Shown here piece by piece: positions 45,797-60,151 of a DNA stretch of 64,000 nt. The notes under the pieces were generated by a model. It was not told where the DNA came from, did not search any database, and saw nothing but the letters and a program-made list of their open reading frames with translations. The stretch spans positions 3,032,080 to 3,096,079 of the forward strand of contig RQOL01000863.1 in the NCBI GenBank assembly GCA_013076295.1, given 5' to 3'. The translations under genes were made by a program, and so were the position numbers. The stretch comes from Sanderia malayensis (lineage: Eukaryota > Cnidaria > Scyphozoa > Semaeostomeae > Pelagiidae). The number at the start of each line of letters is the position of its first letter. Position 1 is the first letter of the stretch.

Positions 45797-48700
45797 ATGG
45801 CGTCAATGAGTTTGGAGATATTAACTGATGCTTTAAATAATTCTTTTAAATCTTTGCCAAATGTTCAATTGGTGAATAACACAATTAAAGCAACAAGCCA
45901 AAATCCGGTTCATGAAGATCCATACACTGTATTATTTATATTTGCTGTTCTTCTTCTTGGAGGTTTGCTTCATTTTTAAATTAGTTATGATTAATTTACC
46001 AAATTGTTCTTATATTTTATGTTTTTTTTTATTAATGTTAAAAAATTCTACTTCCTCCTCCAGCCCTAGTTCGTCTGTTGATGAGTCATTGGCCTATTCC
46101 ATATACGGTTTTGTTAATGATTATTGGCGTTGCATTTGGTGCCATCTCTTCAAGATATCCCAATGTTAAAGAGTAAGTTGTATATTTTATCATATTATTG
46201 GCGCACAATTTTCTATTTTTCTATTTATATTCTATGATCTATTTTTCCCTTGTTAGCAATAGTGTACAAATAATCGTTTTCAGGTACACAAAATTTTCGA
46301 CAAGCGACCCACACTTGGTACTGACGATATTTCTCCCGGTGTTACTTTTTGAATCTGCATTTGCCATGGATGTTCACACATTCTACAAAATGTTTTTGCA
46401 GGTATGCAACTTTTCCCTTACGGCCAAAAATGTACTGTGCATGGCATACAGCAAGTTTACAACAAGCATTGAATAATTTACTTTTGTTTTTCTAAGGTGA
46501 TTGTCTTGGCAATTCCCGGCATGACATTGGCATCATTTTTAACAGCCGTTATGAGTTATTACGTGTTCAGTTATAACTGGGATTGGAACACTGCAATGTT
46601 ATTTGGTTCACTGATCAGCGCCACAGATCCAGTAGCTGTTGTTTCTGTTCTTAATAACTTAGGTATAACTGTTTCCCATGGAGTTTGCTGTAGTTTTGTT
46701 TGCTTGTTATAGTGGCTAATCTATTCTTGTAATTTGACTGTGCGCTTTATAGGTACTTCGAGACAACTTGGGACAATTATAGAAGCGGAGTCTCTGTTGA
46801 ATGATGGTTGTGCAATTGTGCTTTTTAATATGTTCTTTGCGCTCTCTTTTCAACAAGTGTCCAGTAAGTAATTATAAATATTCTTTGACTTTGTCTTATT
46901 GAATTTTTCCACAGACACTTTTTGAAACAACTAAATGGATAAGTTTCTATTTTGCAGCAATTCGAGTCATTTTATTTTTTCCACAACTGGCCTTTGGTGG
47001 ATTCGCTTTTGGGTTAATTGCTGGAAAAATCACTGTGCTCTTTCTGCAAAATGTATACAATGATGCGTTGGTGGAGATAACAATAACATTGGTTTCTACA
47101 TATTTGACATTTTATATCGGTGAATTTGTTCTTCAAGTATCTGGGGTATTAGCTGTCGTGATGCTTGGCATGGAGATAAATGCCCAACGGACCAGCATCA
47201 GCCCAGAACAAGATGTATTTCTGCATAGGTAAGTCACCGCCGATTTTAACATTCGCAACATATTTTACATTCATTGCGTACGAATCTTATTACTTAAATA
47301 TTCATGAAAATATTTCTAGATTTTGGGAAATGCTTGCATATTTGGCAAATACGCTAATATTTGTGATTGTTGGAGTAGCGATAACAGAAAAAGCATTTGA
47401 GGAAATAGTTGGAATTGATATTTTGTATATTATTATCGACTATCTTGGAGTCACAATCATAAGGCAAGTGAATATGTATTCATAAAACTATACAAGATAA
47501 ACATTGACACCGCCTTCTTTCAATTCCTCTGATGATTATAATGTCTTAATCTTGTAGAGCACTGGTTATACTGTTTTTCAGTCCAATACTAACAAGACTC
47601 GGCTATGGATTAGAATGGAATAATGCTATTGTAATGATTTGGGGTGGGCTCAGAGGAGCTGTGGGTTTGGCTTTAGCATTACAAGTTGCACTTGATCACA
47701 AAGAAGTAGGAAACAAGGTACGTCTTTGTTTGAAAATATATCGTATTCATCATTAATGCGTTATGATTTACAAATTATATGAAGGCAATGCGTGTTGTCA
47801 TGTTTTACAGATGTTGGTGCATACTGCAGGAATTGTGTTGCTGACATTGATTTTTAATGCAACGACGATCAAATCATTGCTTAAAAAGCTGGGAATGTCG
47901 GAGATATCAGATGCAAAACGTGTTGCCATGACAAATGCCATAAATCGCTTACACGAAAGTTGTGAGCAGTCCTTGGCTATTATGAAAACTGACAGATTCA
48001 TGGCCGATGCTGATTGGCAAAATGTTGAAGAGTCGTGTGTTGTTAACAACCCATACGCTGAAGAAAATGGTCAGGTAATAAATTCAAAAACCCCAATTTA
48101 ATCACATGCATCCATATCCATCTATGATCCATAATGTAATCGATTTTGTTGTTGTACTACATTTTGTTTTCAGGAGACTGGTGCTGAAGATGTCTTGATT
48201 CTACGTCACAGCAAATGTCCAAAATGTGCGTCAATGGTTCGAAATCAGCCGACGGCTAAAGAGTTTGCAGAAATGGCTGAAGAAGGTAGAATTGCAATTA
48301 TCAAGGCCGAAAAGATCAGTTTTTGGAGACAATATGAAAAAGGAATATTGTCAAGTGATGCAGTACAAGTATTGGTTAATTTAGCCGACACATGCATTGA
48401 CGAAAACAATCGGTAATGATTAATTAGAAAATTTTATAATTATTATCTGTAATGATATAAAGCAGGATTAATTTGATCAATAAGATTGCTTTCTTCACTG
48501 ACTTCACAACGCACCTTATTTTATTATTCTCAGATTCATTCACGTAAAAGATTTGTTTCAACATTGGAGTGTGCCAAGATACTGGAATATGATAGTAAGT
48601 GAGATAGGCGTATTACATCTTTTCATATACAGTTGTTGGCTTACATGCAAGAATACAATGATATCATTTAATTTGTTTTAGCGAATTAAACTTGAGCATC

Positions 48701-51700
48701 TGAAACAGATGAAAGCGTCAGATAGGGTTCCCCCACCAAGGAATATATTTCTACGCTACAACTACATGATTGCTACGCATGTAGCATTTGATATATTGAT
48801 GAATGTACTGATAGCATTGAACATGATACCCATTGCGTTCGAGTTAGCAGCTGATGAAAATGCATGGTATCAAATCTATTTGAAATATATCAATTATGCA
48901 TATTGCGGAATCTTCATGATGGAAGCATTGATCAAGGTAACGAAATGATAATCATAACTATAATGATCTATTTGTTTTCAGTAGCTACCTTCGCAACTGC
49001 TTTGCAAGAGTCTCCATTTTATACGTTTTTAACTACAGATGCTTGGTTTTCGTAAACATTACTTCAAAGACTACTGGAACATCCTGGATCTGTTCATCGT
49101 CTTTTTAAGCGTCGTTGACATTGTTCTTGATATCGTTGCTGCTGGTGCAATGGGTGCCTTCTCTCCAAGTGTTCTTAAAGTTGCCAAAATATTCAGACTT
49201 CTTAGAATGGGTCGGGTTTTGAAGCTGATCAAGGTGAATAAATCTTCTTCAACTTTATCTCAACATTCAGACGACAGGAGTCTATTAATAAATTGCAGTG
49301 TATTGCCATGCCTAAAGTCTTACAACTACATGTTTTTAAATAAATTATTTTCCTCTATCATCAGACACTCATACCGAAGATGATAGATCTGGTTAACGAT
49401 CGAATAAATAAGCAACTGAGTTTTGGTTATGATATTGGAAAGGGTTTTGTGGTTGCTGAAGAAGAAGTCATGCGAATGATTGATCAGCTAATTCCAGATG
49501 TTAAAATAATGAAAAAGTTAAAAATGAGAACTGAAAAGAACAGATTGGATATTATCAAAAGTTTAGGTATATCAAAGCTTGCATTACATCTAATGTTCTA
49601 CATTAGCTTGATGATGATGCACATTTATTTGAAGTTTTGCATGCTTCTTTGATCTAGGTTTGCTGCAACGAGAACACCCTGGGATTGCAATATCTGTTAA
49701 AACAAGACAAGCATCTCGATCAGTATTGAATAATGCATTGGATACTTTGTCACATTTAAGATCAAATGGTGTTATGGATAAATCAGAAGCACAAAAATTA
49801 GAAAGGGTTAGCTTTTACTATTCACTTCTGCCGTCACGTATATTAAAATTCAACAAATTCAAGTTCCTTTCTATCTAACTACTATTTTTAATTGCCAATT
49901 AAGGTTGTTCAAGAAAAGATGAAACGACAGCTAAATGCACCGTCATATATTGAGCCAAAGACACCTGAAAGCCTTTTGAGAGGCTTACCATGGTTACGCA
50001 CAATGACCGAGGAAGCTGTGAGTTTTGTTATCTCACAAAGTGAAATGATATCTTATGAATTTGGAGACGTGATGCTAAAACAAGGAGAACCAACAGATGG
50101 AATTTACCTTATAGTATCGGGAATGGTAAAGGTAAGTTGTTTAATAAATGAATTCCCCCTTTCTGTTTTGGGCATTCACCTTCTTCTGCATCTTATCCTC
50201 ACATTTAATCATCATGGTGAATCACTTCATGGTTTGATCAATTCGCAGCTTGTTGGGGTATCGATTTCACAAGATGCCATCGATATTCAAGATCATTCTG
50301 ATTCTGAACTAAATATAACAACTGATTATTTATCTGCTGGAGTCGTAATTGGTGAGATGAGCTTATTGACATCGGCAAAACGCAGTGCTTCGGTTGTTTG
50401 TGAGACGGCTGTTCAGGTAAAAATGTCTGCGTTCTTTCATTAATAATTTTTTTTTATTCATTCTGAAGTTGTTGTAACCCTTGAAAATACAGTTAATTGC
50501 AGTGATAACAATGATGATAACGAGTTGTATGCTAATAGATGTATCATTTTGTAGGTGTATTACATTCCAATGGATAGAATGCTTCAAGCTATTAAACGCT
50601 TTTCTGGACTGGAAGATTGCTTGTGGAGGGTTTGTGGAGTGCGAATGGCCCTTCCTTTACTCCAAGGACAAGCCGCTTATAAGGCAAGTATTACGTTCGT
50701 AAATAAAGCAATGATATCGAGTCATTTGCTCTTTATGCTATTTGTAAGGTAATATATTGTTGAACCTGATAAATATAGACAACATATGTGATTTCACATT
50801 GTGTTTCAGGGGCTGCGAAAAGACCATTTACGTATTATATGTGAAAACAGTACAATTGCTGAGTTTAACAAAGACATTTCTGGGACATTAACAATCACCG
50901 ACAAAATGATTGAAGCGCTTTTAATCAATGGAGAACTGGCATGTTTGAATACCAAAGAAAAGTATTTAGGACCATGTCTATTGCCAAAGAAGAAGAAGCA
51001 GTTTCAGTAAGAGAGAGCATTACGATTTTTCCAAATGGATGACACCTTTGTAAAGCTTGTGCTAATTGGTGTCTCATTATCTATAGTAATACATTTGCAC
51101 TTTATATTTTTAGATTCAGTATCAGAAAACCACCAAAGGTGCTCATAATTTGGAAAATGTCTCAGATATACGATAGACAACGAAATGACAGTGTCGCCCA
51201 CAAGGATAGCTATGGTAAGAAAATATATTTATATAGCTATACTAATAGTCTTATTTACTAATAATCACCATATTTTAAGGTTAGCAATATTGCTTTGTTG
51301 CCAATCTTTCAGATAAATTAGCAATAAATTGATATTTTTATTCTTCAAGAATCGTCATTTTGTAAGTCTGAAAATGAAATTGACAAAAGTAAAGGCTCAA
51401 AGACAGTCAACGTGATAGTTGAGGAGGATGAAGTCATTGACGATGAAATTGAAATGTCGCAAAACACAGTCCTTTCAGTAAGTGATTCAGTAATTAATGG
51501 TCAAAATGATAAATGTTTTAAACAGCTTTCACAACTTTCTGAATGACATTTTTATAAATTAATAGCTACATTTTTTTTCTTTTTCACTTCATTTCACCAC
51601 TTTTCTTCGTACTTCCTACAAATTTTTGAATATCTATTTCATTTTAAGAATGGAAGTATTGGAACTCAGCTTGGACCGCGAATGCTAACTGAAGATAAAA

Positions 51701-51723
51701 ACATGAGCAAAAGGTACATGTAG
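45797..51723 (+). CDS. SLC9C1: Sperm-type Na+/H+ exchanger with voltage sensor and cyclic-nucleotide domain
   Basis: Twenty-two exons: 45797-45962, 46064-46172, 46284-46401, 46497-46662, 46753-46863, 46958-47228, 47320-47463, 47558-47717, 47811-48074, 48174-48412, 48534-48594, 48682-48936, 49039-49233, 49365-49566, 49658-49806, 49904-50131, 50249-50416, 50555-50683, 50810-51006, 51114-51214, 51350-51477, 51649-51723; 1211 aa. The exchanger domain (aa ~35-420) carries FESAFAMD, ATDPVAVVSVL, IIEAESLLNDG and WGGLRGAVGLALAL. A four-helix voltage sensor follows, its S4 reading KIFRLLRMGRVLKLIK with a basic residue every third position. The cyclic-nucleotide domain holds YEFGDVMLKQGEPTDGIYLI and the phosphate cassette IGEMSLLTSAKRSASV with its Glu and Arg. 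In sea urchin and mouse the protein sets sperm flagellar pH for motility, linked to soluble adenylyl cyclase. Introns after 47463 and 50683 use GC donors. Confidence 0.96.
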
Positions 51724-52356
51724 AATTTGTTAAATAGTGTTAATTATTGTACACCTGTTGTTAAACCTGCTTAAGAGAGTATAGAGTCTAAATTGACGTG
51801 TAAATTAACTAGAAGTAGTTGCAGAGAAACGAATATACTGTTTATAATTGATAAATGGCAGTTGTGGTTTGAGCCGCATGCGTCTGACTTCGCGTTAGTT
51901 CTTGTTCCATTCAGTCGATATAACTGGTTTCACTTGCAAGCAGTGTAGAGTGGCAGGGAGTTTATTTGCTATATTAACTACGTAAGGTTTTTGGAGGCCT
52001 AAATATGCACGCGTTGCGTCCTTTCATTTCTTGAGATGTAAAAACGACCCTTTCTATCCTCTTTACTATAAATTAAAACGAAGGAGGCGAATATTTTAGA
52101 AAATGAACATACAAACAAACAACATTAATCGGTTATTGAGAAATATTAGTTGTTGTGTTTATTTCTATACTGAAATAAACTACCAGTTATATTACCACCT
52201 GTTGTAAAAGAAGCATCCATTGATAAAAAATGCTGGCCGCAGTTCATGGTCAGTAGCTAGCTACATGAAATAGAAAAATCCCATTGCATTATAGTATGAG
52301 ATGTTAGCAGTAGTTCTAAGTTTTTCATGAGGTAAAGGACGAATAGACATGTCCTT
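51724..52356. other. Spacer between SLC9C1 and coiled-coil gene
   Basis: 633 bp of unassigned sequence, holding the SLC9C1 3' UTR and the next gene's promoter. No repeat or RNA gene was seen. Confidence 0.45.
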
Positions 52357-55300
52357 ATGAATAAAATGGCGGATAATAAAAATTCAAGCGTCATGGAGAT
52401 GATGTTGAAAAAGAAGGAGCAAGAAAGAAAGGATTTACAACGTGATAATGAAGTATTACATAAAAGAATTCATGAATTAGAGCATTCATATTCACTGTGC
52501 CAGCAAACAAAAGACGAATTGGCAAAAGATCTATTCCAAGCTGAAGATAAAATTGATGAATTGCAGGAATTATTGGAAAAGTCAACATCAATTGAACAGT
52601 TGGATGAATATAAAAATAAATACGAAGCTTCCGAGAGACGTTACAATGATCTTCTTCAAAAAACAAGAGATGACGAAGCTGCAAACTATGAGCTTATTGA
52701 ACAACTGAAGCAAACTCAGGAGTTGTCATCAGGAAAAGATAAAGTGGTAAAAGATTTAAACCAACAACTAGCCAAATTTGGGTTACATGTAAGTAATTAT
52801 CAAAAAGAAAACAAAAGACTGTGCGAAGTATTAGAGGAAAACAAACAGCATATATCTAATGTGAGGCTTGAGAAAGAAGCGTTGGTCGAAGAAATAGATG
52901 TTTTATTGGAACAAATGGAAGCATTACATATGCGCAAAAGTAATGAAGATGATAAAACAAAAGACTGCACAGAATCAATGGAAAAATTGAAAGAACAAAC
53001 AAATTTATTGATTGAAGAGAGAACGAGAGAAAAGGAGGAACTGAAGCAGATGAAAGTAGAAGTAAACGACTGTAAATATGAGCTAAACCATGGCAAAGGA
53101 GAACTCAAACTAATGGAAGAAGAAATTGCAAAATGCAAAAGCATTATAAATGGTATGTATTTAATGTTTAAAAATTATCAACGAGAAGAAATAGTAAACA
53201 CCTCTAGCGTAATCTAATTTAATGTGAATACATAGTACATGCTCAACCATCAACGGTATTACGTAACTACTAATAAAGTAATACCAAGATTATATTCATA
53301 ATATTATTATACCTTTACAGATAAGGATTCTCAGGTAAAAAAAGGAATTGAAGAAAATCAAAATTTGCACAAAGAAGTTAAGAATATGCTCAAGGAGTTA
53401 AATACTCACAAAATCGAGTTACAAGAAGTCGAAATGCAGAGTGATCAGTATAAAACTGAAATTAAAGAGCATTTCAATCTATTGAAAAAAGATCAGGATA
53501 AACTTGAAGAAGATTTAATGGAGGAAAAAGAAAAATATGCAGCAGTTTTATCAGAAAAAGAAGAATTAGAGATGAAGGGTACAGCATTAGAAAGTAATTT
53601 GAACGAATTGCGCTTGAAAATTGAAGAAAATGAGATGCAAATACATGAAAAAGAAAGTAATGAGCAAGAAATGGACGAAATGATAAATGATTTGCAAGGT
53701 GAAAATATTTCAATAAAGAAAATTTGTGAAGAAACTAGAATGAGATTAGAGGAGGCTAATTATAAAATCAAAGAACTAAATCAATGCCATGTGAAAGACC
53801 TTGATGGGTCTAAGGCGGTTGAAGAATTGATTGAACGATTAAATGAAAAGATAGACAAATTGGAAGAAGAAAATGCTGAGAAGGTTGAAATTGAACAAAC
53901 CCTGAGACAAATTATACAAAAATTGAAAAAAGTAAGTAGCCAACACTCGAAATAAAAGAGCTACTAAATAGAAATTTGAATTGATTTCTTTTTATTCAAA
54001 TCACTTTTTATTTCATTCTTATGTCTCTTCATATAGGAAAACAATGTGAGGAAAAAGAAGTTAGATAGCTATGAACAACATTTAAAGATAATGCAAGAAC
54101 GAAACATTTTACTCGATGGAGAAATAAAGCAGAAAGGTGAAAGAGAAACTTTTCTGAAAGAAGAATTGCAGAAAAAGTTGCATGATATTGAAGAATTAAC
54201 CGCAGATTATCGAAAGCTTGTACGAGTCAACAAAGATTATGAAGAGCGTATTGAAGGGGGACTGAGTTCAGAAGAACGCTTACAGCTGGAAGCACAATTA
54301 GTAAAGCTCGAAGAAGAGAATAAAAATACAAGATTGGAAGTAGAAGAATACGAGCTTAAAATAAGAGAACTCATTAAAGGCAAAGAACATGCTATTAAAA
54401 GTTCTGAAGATTTAATAGAGAAGTTGAAACAAAGAACTCTTAGTCTCGAAAAAGATGTCAGTACCCTAAGAGCAGAATATAAGAAGTTAAGTCAAGATTA
54501 TAATGAACTTTCAGAAGAAATGGTACAGTTAGAATCTACAAACGAAATAATGAATGAAGAATTAGAAAGATCAAGCGAAAGAGAAAAACAGAACAAAGAA
54601 GACGTTGATAAAATGGCACAAGGGAAAGATATGTTGGAAAATGAAGCAAACGAAAGAGCGGAGATTGCAAGAAATGTAGAGAATGATCTGATTATGCTAA
54701 GTAAGAGAGTAACAGTACTGCAAATAGAGTTGGATAAAGAAAGAAACCAGAAGAAAAGATTGTCTCAAGACGTTGACTTTTCTGTTGCAAAAGTTAAAAA
54801 GTTATTGAAAGAAGTTCAAGATCTGAAGGATATAATTTCAAGGAAAGACAAAGAGGCAATAGAATGTCAAGCAATGGAAGTTAAACTGCTGGAAGATAAT
54901 GCAAGCCTAGAAAATCATTTAACAGAAGCTAAGATGGAATTAAAGAAGAAGGAAGCGTTGTATGAAGAAGCATGCAATCAATTGAATAAAAGTAATATCA
55001 AAGGTAAAGAGTTAGAGGAGAAAATGCAAGAGTTATCTTTGAACAATGATAATTTAAGTGAAGATAGTTCAGGTTTATTGAAAGAATTAAAAAGCCAGGC
55101 TTATGGTATTGCGACTAAAGAAGCAGAACTGGCAGCAATGAATGAAGAAAAGAAAGCAATGGAGAACTTACTGAAAACAGCAGAAGAAATGGCAATTAAA
55201 CTGGAAGAAGAATTGCAAACGATAAGAAAAGATAAAGAAGACACCGAGACAAAGTTAGAAGATTTAGTTAATAGTCATATTCATAAGTCTTATTTTGATG

Positions 55301-58300
55301 AAAAGAATAGGCTATTGGAAGAACAAATTATAACGAATAATGAACTAATGCAAGAAGTAAAGCACCAAAGAGAATATGTGAAACGTATTGAACCAGAGAG
55401 AAAGAAATTTAAAGAAGAACTGGAAGAAAAAGACAGCCTTTATGAAAGACTGAGCAACGATTCAAACATTCAGATCAAAAACCTTAAAAAAGAATTGAAT
55501 GTTCTTGAAGAAAATGTATCCAATTTAAATGATGAAAGGAGTCAAAGTGAAGCAATTATAGAAACAAAGAAAACTGAAATAAGCAAACTTCAAAACTGTT
55601 TGCATGATTTAGAAGGAGAAACAAATGAAGCAAAGCAGAATTATGAAAAAGTAAAGCAGAAATATGACCAACTTAAGGACAAGCAAGCAGACACAGAGAC
55701 ACAACTTGTGGAAGAAAAACAATTGCGGTTAAAGCTTAACTCAGATTATCTTGAACTGAAAAGACAATTTGCGGCTTTAAAAGGTATTGAAGCTAAAGGA
55801 AAAGAATCTAGAAAAGATCTTTCCCAGGAAATCGAACAGTTAGCAAGCAAGTTTGAAATTTCCAACAAGAGAATCGAAGAGCTTGAAGTTGAATTAAACA
55901 CATCAAAAAATTATGTCTCACAGCTTGAAGTAGATAGAAATATCAAAGAACAATATGAAGAAGAGATATCACATATGAAGGAAAAAATATTAAAAATTAG
56001 CTCCTTGCTTGAAGTTGAACTGGGAAAAAACAAAATGCTGCAAATGAACATTAATTCGAAAGACATTAGAATTGGTGAGCTACAAGCGCAGGTAAAAAAT
56101 ACCTTTGATTCAGAATTGAGAATAAAGGAAATGGTAACAAAAACAGAACAAAATTATGTATCAAAAGAAGCCTATGATAATCTGAGAAGAGACTTGGAAC
56201 AACTCAGTGAGACAGAAAATATAAGGACAAACGAGTTAGATGCATGTAAGGCAGAGGTCATGGAATTAAAAACAGAGTTATCAAGCTTAAAAACATGTGA
56301 ATCAAATTTGAGGAAAAAAGTTGAAAAATTGACAACAGATATCGAAGCAAAGCAATTTCATTCACAACAAACAAATGCAGACTTGGAAAAAAATATTAAA
56401 AGATTAAATGATTGCAAGCAAGACTACGAAAGGCAATCTGGATTGGTTAGTCGATTACAAGATGAACTCAGAGAATCAAGAAAGAACGTAGCAGGTCTTC
56501 AAAGTACAATTGATGGATTATCAGAAGGTAATCTAGATCTCGATTCAGAAGTAAAGGATTGGTCAACTAAGTGCAGCAGGCTAAGAATTCAAATAGAGGA
56601 GCTGCAATCAGATAACATGACTTTACATCAAAAAAGTCTCGAAGAAGCAAGACAGAATAACAACTTGAAAAATCTAAATGAAAGGCTTGAAAGAAAAAAA
56701 GTTTCGTTAACACAAGATGTCAACATGCTTACTGAAATGGTTGAAGATGAAAGTGCAAGAAGTAGAAATCTAGCAAAACAAGTCAATGACCTAAGCAACG
56801 AAAAGAAGTATCAGGAGAACTGCATTACTGAATTAGAAAGAGACAAGGCTGAAATACAGGAGCAAAACCAGGCACAGGATAAAGAAATCTCTAAACTCTT
56901 TGAAGAGCTAAATGCTTTTAAAAGTCAATGCAAGCTGCAAAATATAGAAATAGAGGACAAAACCATGAAAATAGATGAATTATGTGCTGAATTGAATGGT
57001 ACAAAAGATGAAATAAAAGAGCTGGAAGAGACCGTGGAGTCTTTGAAGTTAGACTTACGTAATAATCATGAATTATCTGATGAAATAGCCAGTGATTTAC
57101 GAAGTCAAACATCTTTGGTGAAGACGTTAGAAAAAGAGAATGCATCGCTACAGAAAAAATCAGAAAATTATCTGAAGAATAATCAATCTGTTTCTGAAGT
57201 TCTGAGAGATACAAAGAATGAATTGCATAATATTACAGAAAAGTATACAATGACTTCAAATTCATTCGAATCATTAAAAGGAGAACATTGTCAAACAAAA
57301 GAAGACCTCCACTGTGCCATAGCTTTAAATAGAAATATAACTAGAGAGAATGAAGAATTTCAAAGGGAAATTGAACATATAAAAGATAAACGCAAGATGT
57401 TGCATGAGAAATTACAAAAAATAGAAGCTGAAAATGATGGGTTGAAAAGCAACCTTTTACTTAAAGAGAAACTGATAAATGATGCGGAAAGATCTCTCGA
57501 GAAGGCTTCTACTAAAACGATTGAAATTTCTGCATCAAATGAACAGCAAATTGCTGCTTTAATGGAAGAAAACAATCAATTGCAAGTAGCTAATGAAAAA
57601 TTGTGCTCGGAGAAAGAGCAATTTGAATCAGCATGTTCAATGGAACAGAAGAAAAAAGACATGCTGGAAAAAGAGATTAAACAATTAAAAGACGAGACTG
57701 CAGATATTGAAAGCTTATTGAGAGAGAAGAAATTTGCCATTCAATCAACAGAGGAACAGTTGGAAACTAAAATACAACGAATAGCTCAACAAAGTGGAGT
57801 AATTGAAGAAAAAAACGACTTGATTTTGTCTTTACAATGCAAAGTGACAGACTCGATGAAAATGAAGGAGCATTTAGAAAATGAAATTAGAGTTATTAAA
57901 GATGATAAGAAGAAGGTTTTGAAAGAAAATAGCGAACTAGCAAATAATTTGCAACGCTCAAAACAAAAGCTTGCTGAATTGGAATCAGAGTTGAATGATA
58001 GCAAACAGATCATTCTTCAAATGAACGACAAAAGAGAAAATATTGAAGCCAGAGTTTTGGCTATGGACACTGATAACATGATATTCAGACAAGAAAGAGA
58101 CAATGCACTTACAGATAATGAAAATCTAAGGTTGCAGCTTCAAAATATAAAGAGAATGCATGAACAGAAGAAGCAAGAATTAGATTGTAAAGAGCAAGAG
58201 TCTTCCAGCTTAAAAGGCAAATTAACTTTATTAGAAAACTCATACAGAAATAAAGACATGAAGATAAAGCAACTTCAAGATAAGTTTGAAGAAAAGCTTG

Positions 58301-59737
58301 AAGAAAATGCAAGTTTAAAATCAGACATTTTAAGCATTAAAAAAAACTACAAGGTACAAAATGAAAGGTTGGAACAAATCACTGCTGAAAAAGAACACAC
58401 TGAAAAAGGTAAAGAGATAGCCATGAATGACTTCATGTTGTGCTCTAGTGACTTGGAATTACTGAAGCGAGATTTCAAAGAACTGGCATGTGATTATGAC
58501 GAATTAAAGAACCAGTTGAGATTAAGCAATGACAAGCTTCATACTTGCACAATAGAATGCAAATTGACAGGAGAAAGTCTTCAAGCATCAAAGAAGCAAC
58601 TGTCAAGGCTTCAAAAGGATGTTGATAATACAACAAAAGAATTAGAAAGAGTTAAGCTTGAAAAATTGCAAGCTGAAGAAAAACTAGACCAGCTTCAAAA
58701 GAAAACCTTAGCAGAAGTTACAGGTCAATATTCTGAAGTAATTAGACTGAAAGCAGAAGTAGATTGTCTGAAAGAAGAAATAGCCAAAACAGACGAGACA
58801 AAAAGTCAATCCAATAATGATGCGTTCTTCGCAGAAAGTGCTTCAGCAGAAAGTATACTGGAAATTGAACAATTGAAGGAACAAAACAACGAACTGCAAA
58901 AAAATGAAGTGATGCTCAAGTCTGAATTAAAATTTATCCAAAGCAAGTTGGCTTCTAGTTCAAAGGAGCGGGAAAAGTGGGAGGAAGCAATAAAAGGTAG
59001 GTACAATCTCTTTTATTTCATGCAACGATTGAGGAAATAATTTTGAAAAACTTTTATGAAACATCAGTAAATATGAACGTAATGTGACAAAAGAATTTGA
59101 TTCTATTGCAGGAGTTGTTTCTGAACTGGAAAGAGAAAAAACAAGAACTCATGTCCGAGAAAAAGAGCTAACATCAGTGCAAGCAAGGTTCCAAAGAGAA
59201 AAAGAATTTAATTTAAAGAAAATAAACAATTTTCAGCAAGAAATCGAGAAATCAAAAATTAACAACGCACAACAGTTAGCATCAGTTGGAAAGACGCATT
59301 CAATCGAGCTTGAAACAAAACGATTGGAAATCGACAGCCTGAAGAGGTTGCTGAGTTTAAACACATCAGAATCAAAGGGGTCGTCTCAAGAATTGCAAGA
59401 CCTAAGGCAACAACTCATGGAAAAGAACAGAGAGATTTTGAAAAAACAGAATCAGTTAAAAGAAAGCGATACAAAACGGCAAAAAGAAATAAGCATCTTG
59501 AAAGTTGATTTACAATGCGCAAAAATTGAGCTTCAATTGGCGATTGAGAAAAAACCTCTGCATGATGATAATAACGATAATGACAATAAGGGTGAATTTA
59601 TGGAAGAGAAAGATATTGAAGAGAGGAAAAGAAGAATTAAAGAATTACATGAAATGCTTCAGCAATTGCACAATCAATCAAAACGAATGAAAGAAGAATT
59701 GAAATCTGTTGATGTTTCTTTTGATTTAGACCTATGA
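52357..59737 (+). CDS. Giant coiled-coil protein (~2330 aa)
   Basis: Four exons: 52357-53152, 53321-53931, 54037-58996, 59112-59737, giving 2330 aa from ATG 52357; ATG 52366 (MADNKNSS) is equally plausible. Nearly the whole length is heptad-type Glu/Lys/Leu sequence with few Pro, typical of a continuous rod. No motor, kinase or membrane domain is present at either end. The N-terminus (MEMMLKKKEQERKDLQRDNE) already enters the coil. The C-terminal 40 residues include an acidic stretch (DDNNDNDNKGEFMEEKD) and end DVSFDLDL. The 4960-bp third exon is unusually long for this window. Candidates by general form are centrosome, kinetochore, Golgi or ciliary-rootlet proteins; I cannot choose from sequence alone. 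It is not a myosin heavy chain, because the head is missing. It lies 633 bp downstream of SLC9C1. Confidence 0.86.
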
Positions 59738-60151
59738 AGGTCGAAACAAAATTGATAGACTCGAAGCATGCAAGGTCAGCTCAAACAAGATAACATTGTG
59801 TGCTACTTTACAGATGAAAATCACATTTATAACCCAATTATAATGAAACAAGACTACAAAATTGTTGGTACAGGAACAGATAAATTTTTAACCGCACGAC
59901 AGTTGCTATCAAGTCTTAAATACTTTTCAGTCTAAGCCATAACAATTATATGGCGGTGTATTTACCACACTTTTTAAAGAATACGTTACTTATAAAATAT
60001 AAAAACTATTAGCTAAATATATTACTTTAACTGCTTAAAGCTAATGTAAATCAGCATCACAACAAGAATTGTAGAATGAAAAATTAAAATGTAAGATGCC
60101 ATTTGATAATTGACAATGATCTTTGTAGATCATTGTTCCAAAAAGTGCCAC
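59738..60151. other. Convergent 3' spacer
   Basis: The shared 3' region of the coiled-coil gene (+) and the FZ-SUEL gene (-). AT-rich, with nothing further recognised. Confidence 0.5.

Noticed and set aside
54046..54046. Separate gene starting at GTG 54046
   Set aside because: The exon begins at acceptor 54037 in phase with the preceding coiled-coil exons; GTG is not a start here.
52357..59737. Myosin heavy chain or kinesin
   Set aside because: No motor domain, P-loop or neck in or upstream of the rod; only coiled coil is seen.
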